Shown here piece by piece: positions 29,301 through 37,688 of a stretch of 61,487 bases of DNA. Position 1 is the stretch's first letter. Each line of letters starts with the position of its first letter. The DNA comes from Planctomycetota bacterium (lineage in GTDB: Bacteria; Planctomycetota; Planctomycetia; Planctomycetales; Planctomycetaceae), in contig JAQBWV010000007.1 in NCBI GenBank assembly GCA_027624335.1, forward strand, positions 1 through 61,487, written 5' to 3'. Made by a program: the position numbers and the translations under genes. The notes beneath the pieces are model-generated. The model was not told where the DNA came from and ran no database searches. It saw only the letters and a program-made list of their open reading frames with translations.

Positions 29301-30196
29301 GGAGTCAACGTGCCGGGCTTAGCCGGAAGCGCGATGTCGACATCAAGTTTCTCAAGCTGCCGTCCGTCCGCGCCGATCCCTGCCGGTTGCGATCCAGGAA
29401 GGTTGCGACCGATGAGAGTATATCTGGCCGTGCTTCCCGGAACACCGGCCGGTGGAATGACCAGATCAATGCGAGGGCCCGTATGAATCTTCAGGCGATA
29501 CCCATAGTCATTGCTGCCCCCATAGACGAAATCGGTCGCTCGGATGAAGTACTCGCCATCTTCAGGCAGTGTCATATCTAAAACGGGGTCGTGAGTCCGC
29601 ATCTGGGAAATACTGTGGCCGATACGGCGCCCAGCCCTGTTGTAGATTCGAAGCTCAGCCTGAAACTTTGAGTCGATTCGCAATGCCTGGCACTCGATCA
29701 GCAGTCGCTGACCTTTCATTCCCGTGACCTTGTAGAAATCAACATCCGCTCCCCGATCAGAGCGGCCATTCACGACACAACCAATTTCGACAGGCTGAGC
29801 CTTGTCTGTGGTGTCGTTGGCGTCGACCTCCAGAATTTCCGGAAGCGAGCCCACTACGAAACTTCGAGGGTTGCTGGATCCGTAAAGTCCGTGAACTCGG
29901 GCTTCGTAAACACCTGGAGGCACATCCGCCGCAACGGTCACGACAAACGTGTTCCCGGACTTATGCTCAGCCTTGATCCCCGAATGACTGAATGTCATCC
30001 GGTTGATCTCGTCCAGGTCCGCGCCATTTGAGACGGAGACATCGACAGTTTGTCCAGTCTGAGCACCTTGTGGAAAGACAGCGTACAGCCGAGTCTGCGG
30101 CAACTGAGCCAGACCGACTGATCCACTCAGACAGAAAGCCATCGAGACGCAGAAAGCTAAGGCGAAGCGACGTGGCGCAATGACGCAAAAGTGCAT
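26360..30196 (-). CDS. Exported PPC-domain protein with two coiled-coil inserts
   Basis: A 1278-residue protein. The ATG at 30196 starts a signal peptide (residues 1-31, ending GLA) and has AGGG seven bases upstream; an alternative start lies ten codons earlier. The N-terminal half holds beta-sandwich and pre-peptidase C-terminal (PPC)-like domains (DANDTTDKAQPVEIG, DVDFYKVTGMKGQRLLIE, GEYFIRATDFVYGG). Ala-rich coiled coils occupy about 585-805 and 945-1150, each inserted between beta domains (IRVVSHSARTGTIVWNGAAA and FNNQVQLTFQG-like segments). A last Ig-like domain closes the protein. It is probably co-transcribed with the WD40 gene 39 bases downstream. A surface or periplasmic structural role is inferred; no catalytic motif is seen. 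Confidence 0.85.
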   Translation of the reverse strand: MHFCVIAPRRFALAFCVSMAFCLSGSVGLAQLPQTRLYAVFPQGAQTGQTVDVSVSNGADLDEINRMTFSHSGIKAEHKSGNTFVVTVAADVPPGVYEARVHGLYGSSNPRSFVVGSLPEILEVDANDTTDKAQPVEIGCVVNGRSDRGADVDFYKVTGMKGQRLLIECQALRIDSKFQAELRIYNRAGRRIGHSISQMRTHDPVLDMTLPEDGEYFIRATDFVYGGSNDYGYRLKIHTGPRIDLVIPPAGVPGSTARYTLIGRNLPGSQPAGIGADGRQLEKLDVDIALPAKPGTLTPGPTAFSFEATIDGTSYVYQGPNGVANPVTIAFAPQALKSEIEPNNEPANSQKITVPGEIAGQFQQRADIDQFEFEARAGQVFWVEVFGQQLGGLTDPYLTVDQITKKDDGTETVKRLTAQDDDAKNSIANLFDTLQDDPSYRLAIPADGFYRVAVRDRYWESRGTPELQYHLAIREEEPDFRIVVIPSAPLANIAAGYQTWAAGLRRGENLHVEVAAIRKHGCKGVIDVSAVGLPAGVSCKGASIGGNETSATLVFSVAEDAKPGDHLIQITGTSRIESDVAVKAVETAEAALTKANAALPPLDVALQKTVVPKDKAEVARKAAEVLAATDAAASKLATELKTVSDKKLVDAQALAKTTATEKVAADKAVETASAAVAKAVGDLKAAQGELDKDKENQTLKDKVAAVALVKADSDKTLAAAQDAAKGVETKLAETEAAVKLATVDSQKAQQEFAKADQKAKQSDAALVAAVKVNDAAVAAFQTAEAAKKAAEAAIASAQADLVAKRKTQAAAIRVVSHSARTGTIVWNGAAALPAVSRISHGLTLSIMDETAPYQVTAGVDREELSHNRQLLIPVQLVKRNGFDNQVQLTFQGIPKNLQIQNLAIEKGKDEALLRVFVPTTVAEGTYTMFLQAQGQVSYQKNLKRLDRATAAQLAAVDALKVATDAAAASKTVADTAATALATATAGLTVVQQKADASKKALADAQNAEKVTVAAKAVSDKAEADAQAKLDQASKATEAAKAASENDKGNPELAKQLAEAQKTMVEAQAALVVAQKAATDGSTRAADAQKATAAADEAATTAAKALVDAQAVLAAATAAKKKADDAKVQADAAVKTQTATKTTADNEHKAATAYSKAANLNVYAPSTPITITIRKGAFTLAVAGGGDLKQGQQVELKITLKRENGFTGPVTIGLAPPPGTKGLSADAVTIAADQTETVLKVAATADATEGDIANLVVRGATDWNGPVSADQAVKLKVVK
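26785..27185 (-). repeat. Coiled-coil module, copy B (in the PPC protein)
   Basis: Counterpart of 24115-24515. It encodes the second coiled-coil insert of the PPC protein, with landmarks KLDQASKATEAAKAASENDK and AQKAATDGSTRAADAQKATA. Both copies are on the same strand, about 2.7 kb apart, in adjacent genes. Confidence 0.8.
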
Positions 30197-30403
30197 CGAA
30201 CTGCCCTCTCGGAAATTGGCAGGCACTCAGTCGGATAATTGCTCAGCATCACTGCGGCAAGAATACAATCACAGCGCGATGAACCGACCGGGTAGACTGC
30301 GGAATATCTCAGAACTGAAACATGAGGAACCGTTTCAACAGACATGACGGGCAGACTGTCGAACTGGTATACGCGGTGTGACTCGGCGAGGAAATCAGTG
30401 GCA

Positions 30404-30437
30404 GGAAAAAGTGGCCGCGATCAGATGATCGCGGCCT
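30404..30437 (-). terminator. Intrinsic terminator after the Ig-like DUF1549/DUF1553 gene
   Basis: A ten-base-pair stem, GGCCGCGATC at 30413-30422 with its complement at 30427-30436 and a four-base loop. On the minus strand it is followed by a U-run (complement of AAAAA at 30405-30409). It sits 17 bases past the stop of the gene ending at 30454, so it should separate that gene from the PPC-WD40 pair. Confidence 0.8.
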
Positions 30438-30453
30438 TTCTGGAAAATCAGTG

Positions 30454-32955
30454 TTAGTGATTAAACAGGAATTCTTTAGTGTTAATGAGTGCCCAAACAA
30501 TGTCTTCGTATGCGATTTTTACGTTGGCTTCGTGCTTTTGAATGTGAGCCAATGCGATCTGAAGTTCGTCATCTTTCGGCTCGCGAGAGTATGCCCAACG
30601 GTAAAGTTCTCGAACCTTGTCATCGTGTGCACGCTCTTTGTCGCCGGCCATCTTCGCCGCTCGGCCCGAGCCACCGCTAATCTTAGTCTGAACTTCAGAA
30701 CTATTCAGCAGGTGCAGGCTCTGTGCGAGGTTGGCTTCCTGAGAACGCTCACATTCACACGCTGTGTCACCCTGCGGTTGGCCAAAGACTTTCAGAAAAT
30801 ACGGGCCAATCGACGCGTCTGGCAATTGCACCGCCCGTGTGCCAGAAGGCAGACCGGTGTATGCCTGAGTCGAATCGGTCACCTGGTGGAAAGCGTCGTA
30901 CAACACTTCTGCCGTCAATCGCTTCGGGTAATACCGCGAAAAATTCTGTTTGTCCTTCAGGTTGTAGTCGTTGGGTAAAGCACTGAGCTGGTAGGTCTTC
31001 GACAGGCAGATCGTCCGGACAAGCCCCTTCAGATCGAATCCACTCTTGACAAAGTTCTGAGCGAGTCCATCAAGCAGCTCCGGGTTCGACGGCGGGTTGG
31101 TTTCCCGCATGTCGTCTTCCGGTTCAACGATACCGCGGTCGAAGAAGTGCTTCCAATATCGATTGACCAGAGCACGGGCAAAGAACGGATTGTCTTCGCG
31201 GGCCATCCAGTCAGCGAGATAGTGCCGGGGGTCACGCTCGACCGGAATATCAAAAGCTTCGCTGCCCAAACCGGCCGGCTTCAGGTTTTCCTTACTGCGA
31301 GGATTCTGTGCCTGCGCAACTTTCTCGTTATGAAAAATCCGTTTGTCTGCCTGACTGGTGAGGGCACCGAAAACGTTTTTCTTTCCAACCGTCGTAAAGA
31401 ACGCTGAGAATGCGTAGTAGTCGTTCTGACTCCACTTCTCGAATGGATGATGGTGGCAGCGTGCGCATTGAATCCGCAAACCAAGGAACAACTGAGCGGT
31501 GTCTTCAACCTGCTCGTTAACCTCATCGACTTCACGATACCAGACGACAGCCGGGTTTACCGTCGACTCACCGGACGCGGTCACAACGTCCCGCACGAAC
31601 TCGTCATACGGCTTGTTCTCGTAGAGGCTCTCCCAAATCCAGTTATAGAACGAGTAAGTCGCAGTGAGGTCTTCCGGGCGACGCTTCTTGTTGCGAAGAA
31701 CCAGATTCCATTTATTAGCGAAGTAGTCGGCGTACGCTTCGGTGTCGAGCAATTGATCGATGAGCTTTTCCCGTTTATCCGCTGAAGGGTCTGCGAGAAA
31801 TGCCTGGACCTGTTCCTGGGATGGAGTTGTACCGGTCACATCAATGTGAACTCGACGCAGGAATGTCGCATCGTCACAAAGGACCGACGGCGGAATGCCT
31901 AGCAGTTTCAACTTCGCAAAGACGGCTTCGTCAATAAAGTTGGCGGGAGCGGGAACGGACGACGTGTCTGCACCAAGCGGAATGGTCGCTCGAAAGGTCG
32001 AAACCTGTCCCTGATAGCGTGCCATGATGGCGACCTCACCGGCGAGGTCGAGAGTCTTGATTAGTGCCGTCTCGGTCGCTTCAGCCATTTCGGTATCGTT
32101 GGCTTCGTAAAGCGCCATGCGTGTGACGTCTTCGGATGAGCCGTCACTGTACTTTGCGACCACCGTAATCTGCTGGTCAGCTCCCCGACCCATCAAACGT
32201 TGAGCAGGAACACACTCAATACCGACAACGTATGGGTCGTCGGGATTGCCATAGGGCGTCCCCTGTTCTACCCAGCGGTACAGCATGCGGTATTCATAGC
32301 TGCCTTCTTCCATCCGCTTGCCGCCGCCGTGAGGCGACTTTCCGGTTGCCTTCAGAAGGAGAAGACTGTCCGCAGGCGATGTCGGAAACAGGCGACGTCC
32401 CCGAGCTTCCTTGACAAGATATTCGAAATCTTCGTCCGGATAGAAACCCAGCAGGGAAAGCTTGAACCCGTTCTGGCCGCTAGCCTTGCCGTGGCATCCA
32501 CCCGAGTTACATCCCAGCTTCGTGAAGATCGGCACGATCTGATTCTTGAAGTTAATTTGAATCTGATTGGCGACTCCTTCGACGTGAACGGCCACCTTTG
32601 TTTCTTTGCCGCCATCAACGACTTTGACTGAAGCAACACCATCTTTAAGCGGTGTGACCATCCCGTCGGCGGCTATTTCGATAATCCCAGCAGGCTCGAC
32701 GGAGTATTTCGCCGAGTGAGTGTGGTCGCGGAACTGACCGGACGAGTACTCGCCTGTCACGACCAGCTGCTGCCTCGCATCGCGGCCACGAATTACAACA
32801 CCATCCTGCCCCTGGGCAGCTTCCGGTTCGACTCGCAACGAGTTAAGAACACCGGGATCTCCGAGACCTCGCGGCTCCACCTGTTCGGCAAATGCCGGAA
32901 GAGTGGGAACAAGGATAGTCAAAATGCCTGCCAGCAGAGTTTCCGAACGCGTCAT
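30454..32955 (-). CDS. Ig-like / PSD1 / DUF1549-DUF1553 secreted protein (copy 2)
   Basis: An 833-residue exported protein. The ATG at 32955 begins a signal peptide ending FAEQ and has GGAGC seven bases upstream; the frame opens 16 codons earlier. BIG2-type Ig domains lie at about 40-125 (VVTGEYSSGQFRDHT, DGMVTPLKDGVASVKV) and 245-330. Between them is the cytochrome-like segment FTKLGCNSGGCHGKASGQNG near residue 150, a CX4CH rather than CX2CH motif. DUF1549 follows, with CARCHHHPFEKW near residue 497, then DUF1553 (FARALVNRYWKHFFDRGIV, YYPKRLTAEVLYDAFHQV). Related planctomycete clusters usually also hold a DUF1501 gene; none is present here. Confidence 0.9.
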   Translation of the reverse strand: MTRSETLLAGILTILVPTLPAFAEQVEPRGLGDPGVLNSLRVEPEAAQGQDGVVIRGRDARQQLVVTGEYSSGQFRDHTHSAKYSVEPAGIIEIAADGMVTPLKDGVASVKVVDGGKETKVAVHVEGVANQIQINFKNQIVPIFTKLGCNSGGCHGKASGQNGFKLSLLGFYPDEDFEYLVKEARGRRLFPTSPADSLLLLKATGKSPHGGGKRMEEGSYEYRMLYRWVEQGTPYGNPDDPYVVGIECVPAQRLMGRGADQQITVVAKYSDGSSEDVTRMALYEANDTEMAEATETALIKTLDLAGEVAIMARYQGQVSTFRATIPLGADTSSVPAPANFIDEAVFAKLKLLGIPPSVLCDDATFLRRVHIDVTGTTPSQEQVQAFLADPSADKREKLIDQLLDTEAYADYFANKWNLVLRNKKRRPEDLTATYSFYNWIWESLYENKPYDEFVRDVVTASGESTVNPAVVWYREVDEVNEQVEDTAQLFLGLRIQCARCHHHPFEKWSQNDYYAFSAFFTTVGKKNVFGALTSQADKRIFHNEKVAQAQNPRSKENLKPAGLGSEAFDIPVERDPRHYLADWMAREDNPFFARALVNRYWKHFFDRGIVEPEDDMRETNPPSNPELLDGLAQNFVKSGFDLKGLVRTICLSKTYQLSALPNDYNLKDKQNFSRYYPKRLTAEVLYDAFHQVTDSTQAYTGLPSGTRAVQLPDASIGPYFLKVFGQPQGDTACECERSQEANLAQSLHLLNSSEVQTKISGGSGRAAKMAGDKERAHDDKVRELYRWAYSREPKDDELQIALAHIQKHEANVKIAYEDIVWALINTKEFLFNH

Positions 32956-33436
32956 GTGGATAGCTCCATGTGCCTGGCTATAGCTCGACGGACAATTTTC
33001 CATGCAAGCCAGAGTGGAAAGTGGCGGGAGTGTTCAGGAGGGACAAACAGGTGTGTTTCCGGATGTATTGGTTTAACGACTTTGAATCCAGTTGCGTAGA
33101 GGTCGCCAAATCAGCTCGGACCGGACCGAGATCAAACAGCCAACATATCAGCGGGCATTTGTTTGTGCAAGACGCTGTCCCCCTGCCGCAACCAGTTTTG
33201 CCATGACGGCAGAATAGTCGTCCTGATCAGGTCAACATTGCGGTCTGAGAGTCGGCATCGTTCCGCCGTTTAGTCAGACATGCCGTCACAGAACCTTTGC
33301 CAGACTCCTTACAGCCACTGGAGTCTCAAACTCATCCGACTGAATCAGATGGAAAATCTTCATTCCGCTGAACTCACGCATTGACATTGCGTCTACGTGT
33401 ATTACAGTCGTACGACACTCAACTCGAAACACGACA
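32956..33436. other. Divergent spacer upstream of the GntR operon
   Basis: About 480 bases between the DUF1549 gene and the GntR gene. No gene is supported. The right end carries the probable promoter and operator of the GntR operon (33381-33408); the rest shows nothing recognisable. Confidence 0.4.
33381..33408 (+). promoter_or_regulatory. Probable sigma-70 promoter with operator-like palindrome for the GntR operon
   Basis: TTGACA at 33381-33386 is a perfect -35 hexamer. TACAGT at 33403-33408, 16 bases on, can serve as -10. A small palindrome TGTA-T-TACA (33398-33406) overlaps the -10, as expected for an autoregulated YtrA-type GntR repressor. The GntR start codon is 28 bases downstream. 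Assignment is by position and sequence only. Confidence 0.5.
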
Positions 33437-33832
33437 ATGGTAAACCCTTCCATCCAGTTCGAAGTCCACCCTTCATCGGGCGTACCGATTTATCGGCAGC
33501 TGATGGATCAGGTGCGGGCGATGATCGCCAGCGGGCAACTGGCCGATGGCGACCTGCTGCCCAGCGTTCGCCAGATGGCCGACGAACTTCAGGTCAACAT
33601 GATGACGGTTTCAAAGGCGTGGAGCCGGCTGGAAATCGAAGGCATCCTGGAGCGCGTGCGCGGCACCGGAATGCGGGTCAGCTCTGGAGTCGCCAGCGGC
33701 CCGCTGAAGGAACGCAAGGCCGACCTCAAGCCACTGGTCGAGCCAATGGTGACGCGAGGTCATCAGCTGGGGCTTACGGATGGGCAGATACTTGACGTTG
33801 TGAAATCCGTTCTGCGGGAGCGAAAGCTATGA
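33437..33832 (+). CDS. GntR-family transcriptional regulator, YtrA subfamily
   Basis: A 131-residue repressor-type protein. The winged helix-turn-helix occupies about residues 10-80 (VPIYRQLMDQVRAMIASGQL, DLLPSVRQMADELQVNMMTV, LEIEGILERVRGTGMRV). The short C-terminus of about 45 residues is typical of the YtrA subfamily, which lacks a large effector domain. It overlaps the following ABC ATPase gene by four bases (ATGA), so the two are translationally coupled. YtrA-type regulators normally control an adjacent ABC transporter operon, often in response to cell-envelope-active compounds; the inducer here is unknown. Confidence 0.93.
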   Translation: MVNPSIQFEVHPSSGVPIYRQLMDQVRAMIASGQLADGDLLPSVRQMADELQVNMMTVSKAWSRLEIEGILERVRGTGMRVSSGVASGPLKERKADLKPLVEPMVTRGHQLGLTDGQILDVVKSVLRERKL

Positions 33833-34728
33833 TTGAAGCTTCAAGAGGTGCCCCTTTGATTGAGATCTCAGGCCTGATGAAGAGCTTCGGCACAGCTCAC
33901 GTGTTGCGTGGCGTTGATCTGACGATACCGCGTGGGTCGGTCACGGGACTGCTCGGCAAGAACGGGTCGGGCAAGTCGACACTGCTTAAATGTCTGCTCG
34001 GACTGCTGAAGACTTCCTCCGGCAGCGTGCGGATTCTGGGCGAAGAGCCGTGGCATCTCTCCGCCGAGGCAAAGTCGCGACTCGGATACGTCGCTCAGGA
34101 AGTCAGTCTGTATTCATGGATGCGGGTGCGGCAAATCATCGAATACACGGCCGCGTTTTACCCGACTTGGAATCATGACTTTGCTCGCGACCTCGCCCGG
34201 CGCTGGGAACTGCCCACCGAAGACCGCGTCGGACCGATGTCTCAGGGTCAGCAGCAGAAACTGGCTCTGGTTCTGGCACTCGCCCACGAGCCCGACCTGC
34301 TGATTCTTGACGAGCCGGTCGCTAGTCTCGACCCATCCGCGCGACGCGAGTTTCTCGGCACGCTGCTGGAAGTGACGCGCGATCAGCGTCGGACCGTGCT
34401 TTTTTCCACTCACATCACCACCGATCTTGAACGGGTCGCTGATCATGTGGCCGTGCTGCGGGACGGAAAAATTGTCTATCACGACGAACTGGACGACTTG
34501 AAAGACAGCGTTAAACGGCTGCGGATTACTGCCGAACGAGATCTGCCGAGTTCGTTTGCTGTGGCCAACTCGCTGCGCTCAGAGATCTCAGGCCGACACG
34601 CGATGGTTGCTGTGTCGACCGTCGAACCGACGCTGGTGGAAGAACTCGAATCTCAGTGGGAGGCGAGTGTCACTGTCGAAGACTTGAGTCTTGAAGAAAT
34701 ATTTCTGGAGATGCACGGCGACGCCTGA
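33829..34728 (+). CDS. ABC transporter ATP-binding protein
   Basis: A 299-residue cytoplasmic ATPase subunit of an ABC-2-type exporter. Walker A is GKNGSGKST near residue 44 and the Q-loop is in YVAQEVSLYSWM. The signature is MSQGQQQK (degenerate from LSGGQ), Walker B is LLILDEPVASLDP, and the H-loop is LFSTHITTDLERV. The C-terminal 75 residues form the extension seen in YtrB/CcmA-like ATPases. It is coupled to the GntR gene and followed 68 bases on by a membrane protein gene that is cut by an insertion element, so the transporter may lack an intact membrane subunit. Confidence 0.93.
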   Translation: MIEASRGAPLIEISGLMKSFGTAHVLRGVDLTIPRGSVTGLLGKNGSGKSTLLKCLLGLLKTSSGSVRILGEEPWHLSAEAKSRLGYVAQEVSLYSWMRVRQIIEYTAAFYPTWNHDFARDLARRWELPTEDRVGPMSQGQQQKLALVLALAHEPDLLILDEPVASLDPSARREFLGTLLEVTRDQRRTVLFSTHITTDLERVADHVAVLRDGKIVYHDELDDLKDSVKRLRITAERDLPSSFAVANSLRSEISGRHAMVAVSTVEPTLVEELESQWEASVTVEDLSLEEIFLEMHGDA

Positions 34729-34796
34729 GTCACACGTGCGAGTCTGCTTGCACGATCGATGCCGAGTTTTCGTTCGAGTCTGCCGGGAGTGATTTC

Positions 34797-36140
34797 ATGA
34801 ATCAGCCAGCTTCAAACAGTGCCTGCACGCTGGAACGCCAGTTGATGGTCGCGATGAAGGCTTACACCTCCCGCTGGGAATTTTGGGCGGTGGCCTTGTT
34901 CACAATCGTGATCTCGCTTACCAGCCTGGGTATGACCGGCGGACCGAGGCACGTCGCACAGTCGCCGCCGCCGGGGGAAGTTCCGACCGCTCTGCCCGAT
35001 CCATCAACGCTGCATGCTGGAGAATTCACGCAGACGATCACCGAGTCAGGCGAACTAAAAGTACCTGCTGCGGAAACGTTCGTCACACTGCGAGGCCCGC
35101 TCGTCACCGATGCCAGAATGCTCGAACTGCTCAAGTCGCTTCAGCTCGACACTCTGCACCTGTGGGGTACTTCCATCACCGATGTCGGTCTGGCAACACT
35201 GGGCCGGCTCCCCAATTTGAAGAGGCTGTCGATCTCTGGCTCGAAAATTTCCGGAGAGGGATTCGCCCTGTTCGAAAAAACTTCGCAACTGATCCAGCTC
35301 GACTTATTACAGACAAAGGTCAACGCGGCAGGCGTTCGTGCGATTTCTCAGCATCGGGCGCTGCGGGACCTGCGAATTGAATTGACACCACTTTTCTCAA
35401 TGGACCTGGATCCTCTGCGAGAGCTGAAAGAGTTGAGATCGATCAGTCTGGACTTTACGAACGCCGATGATCGCGCCGTCGACTGGCTGGTCGAGGTTCC
35501 TCAACTGAAGTTCATCAACATCGCCCACACCTACATCTCACAGGAAGGTGCACGACGACTGCGACGCGAGCTTCCAGGGATTCACATCATCGGCGTTTCT
35601 TCGATTGGGAAACGGCTGACTCAGTCTCAAGAGGAATCAGCCAGACTGAAAAAACAGAGGCACGCTCAGGGAGTCAGCCGGATTCTAATCTTCCTGCTGC
35701 CCTGTTTCTTTCTGTCGTTGATTCTGGGCATGCATTTGAAACTGCAGTTCGCTGCTCCGCGTTCTCAGATGATGCCTGGCTTTGCGAGGGCTCACTTGAC
35801 CGTGGCTGGGGGGCTGCTCGGGTCGGCTGCAGCGTTGCTGACGCTGGCCGCCTGGACGGTTTCAGACTCTTCGCCGATCGGCCTGCTGGCTATTGAACTC
35901 GCCTGCTTCGCGTGGTTCTTATGGATGGCTCAGCTGAACTTGGTGCTGATGTTCTTTTTGACGATGATTGGGTTCGGGTGGTTGTTTTTCGGAGCAGGTC
36001 CGGCAACTCACGATCAGGTGACACTTCTGTTTCTATCGCCGACCGTCAGCGTCGCATCCATTATTCTGTTGTTGGCTGCACTGTCGGGCAACGCAGTGAC
36101 GGATTTCAGGCAGCAGTTCCGAGGTGCTTTGGATCATTGA
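34797..36140 (+). CDS. LRR-containing membrane protein, ABC-permease-like, 3' end replaced by an IS
   Basis: A 447-codon frame following the ABC ATPase. Residues 28-45 form a first membrane segment (FWAVALFTIVISLTSLGM). About residues 95-250 are leucine-rich repeats (LDTLHLWGTSITDVGLATLG, LPNLKRLSISGSKISGEGFA). Four or five hydrophobic helices run from about 295 to 430, with SQMMPGFARAHLTVA between them, a block that resembles planctomycete ABC-2 permeases. Native sequence appears to end at Ser430 (36086). The remaining 17 residues are encoded by the left end of the IS4-type element. The protein is therefore probably a truncated permease; whether it still works is unknown. Confidence 0.8.
   Translation: MNQPASNSACTLERQLMVAMKAYTSRWEFWAVALFTIVISLTSLGMTGGPRHVAQSPPPGEVPTALPDPSTLHAGEFTQTITESGELKVPAAETFVTLRGPLVTDARMLELLKSLQLDTLHLWGTSITDVGLATLGRLPNLKRLSISGSKISGEGFALFEKTSQLIQLDLLQTKVNAAGVRAISQHRALRDLRIELTPLFSMDLDPLRELKELRSISLDFTNADDRAVDWLVEVPQLKFINIAHTYISQEGARRLRRELPGIHIIGVSSIGKRLTQSQEESARLKKQRHAQGVSRILIFLLPCFFLSLILGMHLKLQFAAPRSQMMPGFARAHLTVAGGLLGSAAALLTLAAWTVSDSSPIGLLAIELACFAWFLWMAQLNLVLMFFLTMIGFGWLFFGAGPATHDQVTLLFLSPTVSVASIILLLAALSGNAVTDFRQQFRGALDH
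36087..36106 (+). repeat. Left terminal inverted repeat of the IS4-type element
   Basis: GGCAACGCAGTGACGGATTT; the transposase stop codon (36106-36108) sits at its inner edge. It also encodes the first residues of the IS-derived tail of the LRR membrane protein. Confidence 0.8.
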
Positions 36141-37584
36141 GTTTTTTCTCTTCGGCAGGTGTGAGTTGCCGGATGTTGGGATCCCCCAACGGTTTCTTGT
36201 CCGGGTTCGGAGGGCGGTAGCGCGCTCGTTTTGATTTCTTGCGTTGGTAACTGTCAGTGACGGCATGGCGAAGCTTATCGGGAAGACGTTCACCGCGGTT
36301 TGGCACCTCCGACAGGTGCGTGAGCGCGTGGCGCAGCGCACGCATCGTGTTCGCGAGACTGCGTTTGTCCGGGTTCCCCTCCGACTCATCAGGCGACGGC
36401 GCAAGCTGTTCCTTCAACGCGAACAGTTCCGCCAGCGTCATCGCCATCAGAGACCAGTTCAGCTCGGCCAGCAGACGCTGTGCATCGCGGCAACGCAGCT
36501 TCGCACGGTCCAGCGTCTGCTTCAGCCCGCGGAATTCCACCTCGATTCCCCACCTTTTTTTGTACAACTTCACGATGTCTTTCTTCGACAGGTCCGATGC
36601 AGACAGCACACTGGTCAGGATCCAGACTTGCGTCTTTCCGATCCTGACACGAACCAGACGCAGCTCCAGCGGAAGCCTGTCCGATCTCATCATGGTTTTC
36701 GGCCAACACAACACACGCCCGCCGCTCTTCATGCAGAGGTCAACTGTTTCAGACAGCAACTGGACGTTGCCTCCAACGCGGACCATGAAGTTGTGACCGC
36801 GGTCAATGATCCGCTCCCACAGTGGGTAGCCGACAAAGCCGGCATCGCCGCAAAATAGCGTATTTTCCGGGAAATCTTCGTCGTTGAGCATCTCCATCAC
36901 ATGCTTCCGCTCGCTGGAATTCGACGGGCCCAGACGCCAGGCCCACGGCAGGCGAAGAGCCATGTGCCACATCAAAGTGATCCACGCCTGCGGTTCCTGA
37001 GGTTGCGGTTTGTTCTTTTTGTTGTTTGTGCGCCGCATGCCTTTGGTTTTCTTTTTCCGGTACTTCGCCGTCTTACCCTTGCCATAGTTCTTTGCGCAAA
37101 ACTCCTGCTCGTTGGATTGCGTTCGAGGAGCCGTGCTGCGGGAACCGTCAAACGCAATCGGAATCCAGCCGCTGATCTCCCAGAAACTCCCGGCAATCTG
37201 TTTCATTCGATGATGAATCACCTTCCAGAGAATCGGCATCAGGGAATCTGTCCATCTCACGAGCGCCCGCATGAATCCTTGATAAGTTGCAGGGACTGCA
37301 ACGTGTCCCATCCCGACACACCATTCCGAAGCGTGAGTGAATGCGTCCGTCACATTTCTCGACTCTGCCCACGCCCAGCACACGGCCAGCACGACCAGAC
37401 ATCGTGGCAACCATGTCGTATTGCCATGCAGCCTGAGTCCGGCGAAAATCTTGTCGTGCGGCAACAGCCATTCGATAGCGCCTCGGAGATGATCCGCATT
37501 GGATTTCTGTTTCTGCTTTCGGGTTTGTTGTTTCGACCGCGACTTGTTCCGTCGCGTCCGCTTCGACGTCCTTGTGCGAGACAT
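36106..37584 (-). CDS. IS4-family transposase (DDE)
   Basis: A 492-residue DDE transposase. The first Asp is in FDGSRS near residue 145 and the second in CGDAGFVGYPLWE near 243. The YREK signature is YKKRWGIEVEFRGLK near 340, containing the catalytic Glu. The N-terminus is very basic (Arg/Lys/Ser-rich), as in DNA-binding heads of this group. The frame is intact, so the element may be active. The stop codon overlaps the left inverted repeat. The gene is convergent with the LRR membrane gene and overlaps it by 35 bases. Confidence 0.93.
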   Translation of the reverse strand: MSRTRTSKRTRRNKSRSKQQTRKQKQKSNADHLRGAIEWLLPHDKIFAGLRLHGNTTWLPRCLVVLAVCWAWAESRNVTDAFTHASEWCVGMGHVAVPATYQGFMRALVRWTDSLMPILWKVIHHRMKQIAGSFWEISGWIPIAFDGSRSTAPRTQSNEQEFCAKNYGKGKTAKYRKKKTKGMRRTNNKKNKPQPQEPQAWITLMWHMALRLPWAWRLGPSNSSERKHVMEMLNDEDFPENTLFCGDAGFVGYPLWERIIDRGHNFMVRVGGNVQLLSETVDLCMKSGGRVLCWPKTMMRSDRLPLELRLVRVRIGKTQVWILTSVLSASDLSKKDIVKLYKKRWGIEVEFRGLKQTLDRAKLRCRDAQRLLAELNWSLMAMTLAELFALKEQLAPSPDESEGNPDKRSLANTMRALRHALTHLSEVPNRGERLPDKLRHAVTDSYQRKKSKRARYRPPNPDKKPLGDPNIRQLTPAEEKKLNDPKHLGTAA

Positions 37585-37688
37585 GGGCCAGATTCCTTTC
37601 TGACTGAAATGTGTTCAGCTGGTATTCCCAGGAATCTGGTCCTTTCGCATATCCATTCGCTTAATGAAACCCTTGTTTTACAGGCTCA

